NCBI RefSeq assembly: GCF_003241315.1
Contig: NZ_QFOZ01000003.1
Span: forward strand, 1-64,000
Reading direction: 5' to 3'
DNA length: 64,000 nucleotides
From: Lawsonella clevelandensis
GTDB taxonomy: Bacteria; Actinomycetota; Actinomycetes; Mycobacteriales; Mycobacteriaceae
Position numbers and translations under genes: made by a program
Notes under the pieces: model-generated
The model's input: the letters and a program-made list of their open reading frames with translations, nothing else
What the model was told of the DNA's origin: nothing
The model's database searches: none
Shown here: in pieces, positions 60,878 through 64,000 of the stretch
How positions within the stretch are numbered: the stretch's first letter is position 1
Layout of the letters: each line of letters begins with the position of its first letter

Positions 60878-61975
60878 TCAGTCCTGGTCTATACCTAAAC
60901 TCCAAGCATCATTACTGTGCAGAGCAATAAGGAGCATCCGTACCGCCTGAATACGTCGCGCCAGGGGAGAATCCTCCGGCTCGCGGGCCAGGGCTTCATC
61001 CCAGGCGCAGTCTTTGTCGAAGGGTTCGCCGCGGTGTGTGCAGCCGCGCGGACAATTCTCGGACAGGGCGGAAAGATCGTCAAAAGCCCCCACCACTGTT
61101 TCTACCGTGACGTGCGCTAAGCCGAAAGAGCGAATACCGGGGGAGTCGATCACCCACCCGCCCCCGGGTAGCTCCATCGCCATTGATTGAGTGGACGTGT
61201 GTTGCCCTTTCCCTACTTTGGAGACGTCTCCGGTGGGGCGTTCTGCTTCCGGTACCAGACGGTTGACGAGTGTTGATTTACCTACCCCGGAGTGTCCGAT
61301 AAGGGCGGTAACGTGTCCGTTTAGATAGGTGAGGAGGGTGTCGGTGGGGTCGCCTGTTCCGCAGACGACTGCGGGAAGATCCAGTCCGGTGAACTGGGTG
61401 AGAAAAGCGGTGGGGTCAGCGAGGTCGCTTTTTGTCATGCAGAGAATGGGGCGGATACCGGCCGCGTAGGCGGCAATGAGGGCACGCTCAACGAATCCTT
61501 CACGCGGGGGTGGGTTCGTTGCTGCCACAACAATGAGGAGCTGGTCAGCATTGGCGACGACGATGCGCTCATAGGGGTCAGTGTCGTCGGCGGTGCGGCG
61601 GAGGACCGTGTCGCGGTCATGGAGGCGCACAATGCGGGCAATGGCGTCCGGGCTGCCGGAGAGGTCCCCCACAATGTCCACCAGATCGCCCACCACCATG
61701 CGTTCACGGCCAAGTGTGCGGGCACGAATACAGGTGACGCGGGTGCCGGCTGGGCTGCGCTCCCCGTCGGGGTCATGGGTGTTGCGGGGGGCGTCGTCGA
61801 GGAGTGCGCACAACCATCGTCCGCGGTCGATGGTAACAATGCGGGCGGTGACGGCGTCAGTGTAGCTGGGGCGCTTTTTCGTGCGCGGTCGGGAGGTGCG
61901 CTTGGGGCGAATGTGGACGTCGGACTCATCATAATCGCGAGTGCTGCGCCCACGGCGTGGGGTACTCAGAGCCAT
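60878..61975 (-). CDS. rsgA: ribosome small-subunit GTPase RsgA
   Basis: Circularly permuted GTPase of 365 residues that checks 30S maturation. The G motifs appear in permuted order: TKSD (181-184, G4), GHSGVGKS (227-234, G1) and DSPG (277-280, G3). An OB-fold domain precedes them and a zinc knuckle follows (Cys308, Cys312, His314, Cys323). The first ~38 residues are basic and not conserved. It overlaps the end of aroA by 10 bases on the same strand. ATG at 61973-61975. Confidence 0.92.
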   Translation of the reverse strand: MALSTPRRGRSTRDYDESDVHIRPKRTSRPRTKKRPSYTDAVTARIVTIDRGRWLCALLDDAPRNTHDPDGERSPAGTRVTCIRARTLGRERMVVGDLVDIVGDLSGSPDAIARIVRLHDRDTVLRRTADDTDPYERIVVANADQLLIVVAATNPPPREGFVERALIAAYAAGIRPILCMTKSDLADPTAFLTQFTGLDLPAVVCGTGDPTDTLLTYLNGHVTALIGHSGVGKSTLVNRLVPEAERPTGDVSKVGKGQHTSTQSMAMELPGGGWVIDSPGIRSFGLAHVTVETVVGAFDDLSALSENCPRGCTHRGEPFDKDCAWDEALAREPEDSPLARRIQAVRMLLIALHSNDAWSLGIDQD

Positions 61976-63243
61976 ACCTCCCTAACTGTTTGGCCGTTGG
62001 CTACTGTGTGCCCGTCCCCTGGTACGTGCAGGCCAAGAATAGCGCCAGCTGTCGCCATCCGGTGGTCGGCGTAGCTATGCCATTCGGCTCCGTGAAGCTG
62101 CGCGGGGCGAATGATAAGTCCATCGGGGGTTTCTTCGGCGTCCCCGCCAAGTCTGTTGATCTCTACAGCAAGGGCATTCAGGCGGTTCGTTTCATGCCCA
62201 CGCAGGTGCGCTATACCGGTCAGTTTCGTGGGGGAGTCCGCGCAGGCGGCTAAAGCGGCCACGGTGGGGGCCAGTTCCCCCATGCTGTGCATATCGAGCT
62301 GGGGAATACCATGTAGTTGCTGTGGCCCGGTGACGGTGAGCCCCGCATTGGTGAGGTCTACCTGGCACCCCATCTGGGTGAGAATATCGCGAATAGCATT
62401 GCCGGGTTGTGTAGTGCGTTGTGGCCAATCAGCGATGGTGACGCTGCCCCCTGTGACAGCTGCGGCGGCAAGGAAGGGGGTGGCGTTGGAGAGATCCGGT
62501 TCAATATCCCAATCGTGGGCGCGGATCTCACCTGCGGACACGCGCCACGTGTTGGGGATACTCGTATCCACCGTGATGCCGTGTGTGGCTAGCATATCGA
62601 TGGTCATGGTGAGGTGCGGCTGGCTGGGAACAGCCTCTTTCCCCACGTGATGAATACAGACACCGTGCTCAAAACGGGCACCGCAGAGCATCAGGCCGGA
62701 AATGAACTGGCTGGAGGCGGAAGCATCAAGCGAAACATTCCCGCCGGTGACGTGCCCGGTGCCTACCACAGTGAACGGTAGACCATCGCCGGTGATGGTA
62801 ACTCCTAGATCGCGGAGGGCGTCAAGAACGGTGGAAAGGGGCCGTTGCTTGGCTTGCTCGTCCCCATCGAAGTAGGAGTCACCCTCTGCGAGGGCGGCGA
62901 CGCCGGGTAAAAAACGCATGAGGGTACCAGCCAGCCCACAGTACACATTCCCGCCGGTGAGAGGGTGTGGAATCACATGCAGGGTGGTGGCAGGTCGAGT
63001 AGCCGCCGCACCTGCTAGGGCATCATCGGGAATGATCTCCATAATTTCCGTCCCCAAATGGCGGAGAGCAGAAATCATGAGATCAGTATCCCGGCTGCGG
63101 AGAGCCCCAGTAATAGTGGAGGGGCCATCTGCCAGTGCCGCCAGGATAAGTGCCCGGTTGGTGATGGATTTGGATCCCGGCACGTGCACAACAGCAGAGA
63201 GCGGTGCAGGGCAGTGCGGCGCGGCATACAGGGTGGGGCTCAT
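61966..63243 (-). CDS. aroA: 3-phosphoshikimate 1-carboxyvinyltransferase
   Basis: EPSP synthase of 425 residues, the penultimate common step to chorismate. Two inside-out domains show GSKSITNRALILAALADG (about 24-41), GNVYCGLAGTLMRFLPG (about 102-118), SSQFISGLML and DHRMATAG near the C-terminus. The PEP-site segment GLAGT with a threonine where class I enzymes have NAGTA is as in other Mycobacteriales. ATG at 63241-63243. The rsgA start overlaps its 3' end. Confidence 0.93.
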   Translation of the reverse strand: MSPTLYAAPHCPAPLSAVVHVPGSKSITNRALILAALADGPSTITGALRSRDTDLMISALRHLGTEIMEIIPDDALAGAAATRPATTLHVIPHPLTGGNVYCGLAGTLMRFLPGVAALAEGDSYFDGDEQAKQRPLSTVLDALRDLGVTITGDGLPFTVVGTGHVTGGNVSLDASASSQFISGLMLCGARFEHGVCIHHVGKEAVPSQPHLTMTIDMLATHGITVDTSIPNTWRVSAGEIRAHDWDIEPDLSNATPFLAAAAVTGGSVTIADWPQRTTQPGNAIRDILTQMGCQVDLTNAGLTVTGPQQLHGIPQLDMHSMGELAPTVAALAACADSPTKLTGIAHLRGHETNRLNALAVEINRLGGDAEETPDGLIIRPAQLHGAEWHSYADHRMATAGAILGLHVPGDGHTVANGQTVREVWL

Positions 63244-63322
63244 AGTCCTATTATCGCATGGGTTACAGCACTATATGCGTAGAGCAGTAGCACTGTGTGT
63301 AGTAGCCCCTTTCCCCGTCCCT

Positions 63323-64000
63323 CTATTCCGTGGACACAGTCGGGTGTTGCGCGGCTGCCGCCTCCATATCGTCCCACCGCTGCAAGAGGTGCGCGAACGT
63401 ACTGGTGTTGTCCGCTGCCAGAGTATGCGGGTCGCCCTTCTCTACAACGCGGCCTTCTTCCATCACAATGACATTGTCCGCATCTAAAGCGCTTGCGGGC
63501 TGGTGTGTGATCTCAATAATGGTGTCAGTGGGGCGGGCTGCTCTTATGCTTTCGCCCACCTGGCGGGCTAGTTCCGGGTTAAGGTGCGACGTGTATTCAT
63601 CCAGCACCAGCACATGTGCGTCGGTGAGGAGTGCGCGGGCAATCGTAAGACGCTGCGCCTGCCCACCGGACAGCTCTTTGCCGAATTCACCCACTGGGGC
63701 ATCGAGCCCACGGGGGTTCTCCTGCACGTCTTTATCCATGCCGGCAATGCGTAGCGCTTCCCACAATTCCGCATCGGTGGCGTCCACTTTAGCGAGACGC
63801 AGATTGTCGGCAATAGACATGTTAAACAGGTGGCTGGACTGGCTGACTTCCGTTATTCCCGCGCGCAGATCATCAGGGTTAATGCTGGTAGTAGTGGCAC
63901 CGTTAATGGTGATGTCGCCAGAATCCGGGTCGAAATGGCGCAGCAGCATGTGCACCAGCGTGGACTTACCAGAGCCGGAGACACCCACTACCGCAGTGTG
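63323..64000 (-). CDS. ABC exporter ATP-binding domain (5' end outside window)
   Basis: The window ends inside this gene; the frame is open to base 64000, so the start and any fused membrane domain lie outside. The visible C-terminal ~225 residues hold Walker A GVSGSGKST, Q-loop EVSQSSHLFN, signature LSGGQAQRLTIARALL, Walker B VLVLDEY and the H-loop ITHQP. Walker B is followed by TSHLNPE where most exporters have ATSALD. This resembles the nucleotide-binding half of a fused (ABCB/IrtB-like) exporter. Substrate unknown. Confidence 0.85.
   Translation of the reverse strand, partial: HTAVVGVSGSGKSTLVHMLLRHFDPDSGDITINGATTTSINPDDLRAGITEVSQSSHLFNMSIADNLRLAKVDATDAELWEALRIAGMDKDVQENPRGLDAPVGEFGKELSGGQAQRLTIARALLTDAHVLVLDEYTSHLNPELARQVGESIRAARPTDTIIEITHQPASALDADNVIVMEEGRVVEKGDPHTLAADNTSTFAHLLQRWDDMEAAAAQHPTVSTE

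Noticed and set aside
1..64000. tRNA, rRNA, CRISPR or insertion sequence
   Set aside because: No intergenic gap shows a cloverleaf with a GGTTCGAAT-type arm, rRNA-like sequence, regularly spaced repeats with spacers, or a transposase. The short repeats seen are too few.

Overview
The window is a dense, non-rRNA chromosomal stretch from an actinobacterium of the order Mycobacteriales (Corynebacteriales). The evidence is the gene set and order: metX/metY, icd, xthA, trpS, upp, accBC/accD/accE with maf, birA and sseA, purK/purE, an LCP protein, rmlB, rmlD, wbbL, the manB-type nucleotidyltransferase, whiB2, phosphomannomutase, manA, tmk, mtrA-mtrB-lpqB, comF, hpf, secA, Rv3235-like, HAD, DUF6912, rsgA and aroA. 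From memory this is the order of the Mycobacterium tuberculosis Rv32xx-Rv33xx and Corynebacterium glutamicum cg075x-cg087x blocks. The isocitrate dehydrogenase is the ~406-residue homodimeric kind, not the large monomeric enzyme of Corynebacterium glutamicum. Base composition is moderate for the order. A low-GC, small-genome lineage such as Lawsonella is possible, but that is inference only.

Layout. 1-6 kb: phoU, dusB, an ACT-domain/UPF0210 pair, trmL, folD and a small membrane protein. 6-8.6 kb: the methionine genes metX and metY, with a structured metY leader. 8.9-15.2 kb: an MFS exporter, icd, a second MFS exporter, xthA and trpS. 15.4-19.2 kb: a minus-strand group encoding an Rv3311-like protein, a two-lobed YbaB-like protein, an NlpC/P60 peptidase and a small type-VII-secretion-like protein. 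19.3-22.7 kb: upp, an APC permease and a GGCT-like protein. 22.8-31.7 kb: glpK, the acyl-CoA carboxylase genes with sseA and maf, and a solitary TrpB2. 31.8-36.2 kb: birA, a PH-domain protein, gtrA-like, purK and purE. 36.2-42.1 kb: cell-wall polysaccharide genes (LCP, rmlB, rmlD, wbbL, mannose-1-phosphate guanylyltransferase). 42.5-49.5 kb: whiB2, a zincin-fold protein, phosphomannomutase, an unusual SCP2 plus class-III aminotransferase pair, manA and tmk. 49.5-58.7 kb: mtrA, mtrB, lpqB, comF, hpf, secA. 58.8-64 kb: Rv3235-like, a mini-HAD, DUF6912, rsgA, aroA and the start of an ABC exporter cut by the window end.

Much of the window serves envelope building. The carboxylase subunits and their biotin ligase feed fatty and mycolic acid synthesis. 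RmlB, RmlD and WbbL make and place the rhamnose linker that joins arabinogalactan to peptidoglycan, and the LCP protein probably does the ligation. ManA, phosphomannomutase and the guanylyltransferase supply GDP-mannose. MtrAB-LpqB controls wall homeostasis and SecA exports proteins.

The most unusual items are: (1) a class-III aminotransferase lacking its PLP-binding lysine, in an operon with an SCP2-like protein (45.2-47.2 kb); (2) a compact operon resembling type VII secretion cargo, with a RipA-type peptidase and a YbaB-like partner (16.7-19.2 kb); (3) a glycerol kinase with a rewritten phosphate-binding loop (about 24.3 kb); (4) iteron-like repeats before rmlB and structured leaders before metY and hpf. 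No tRNA, rRNA, CRISPR array, transposase or complete mobile element was seen.
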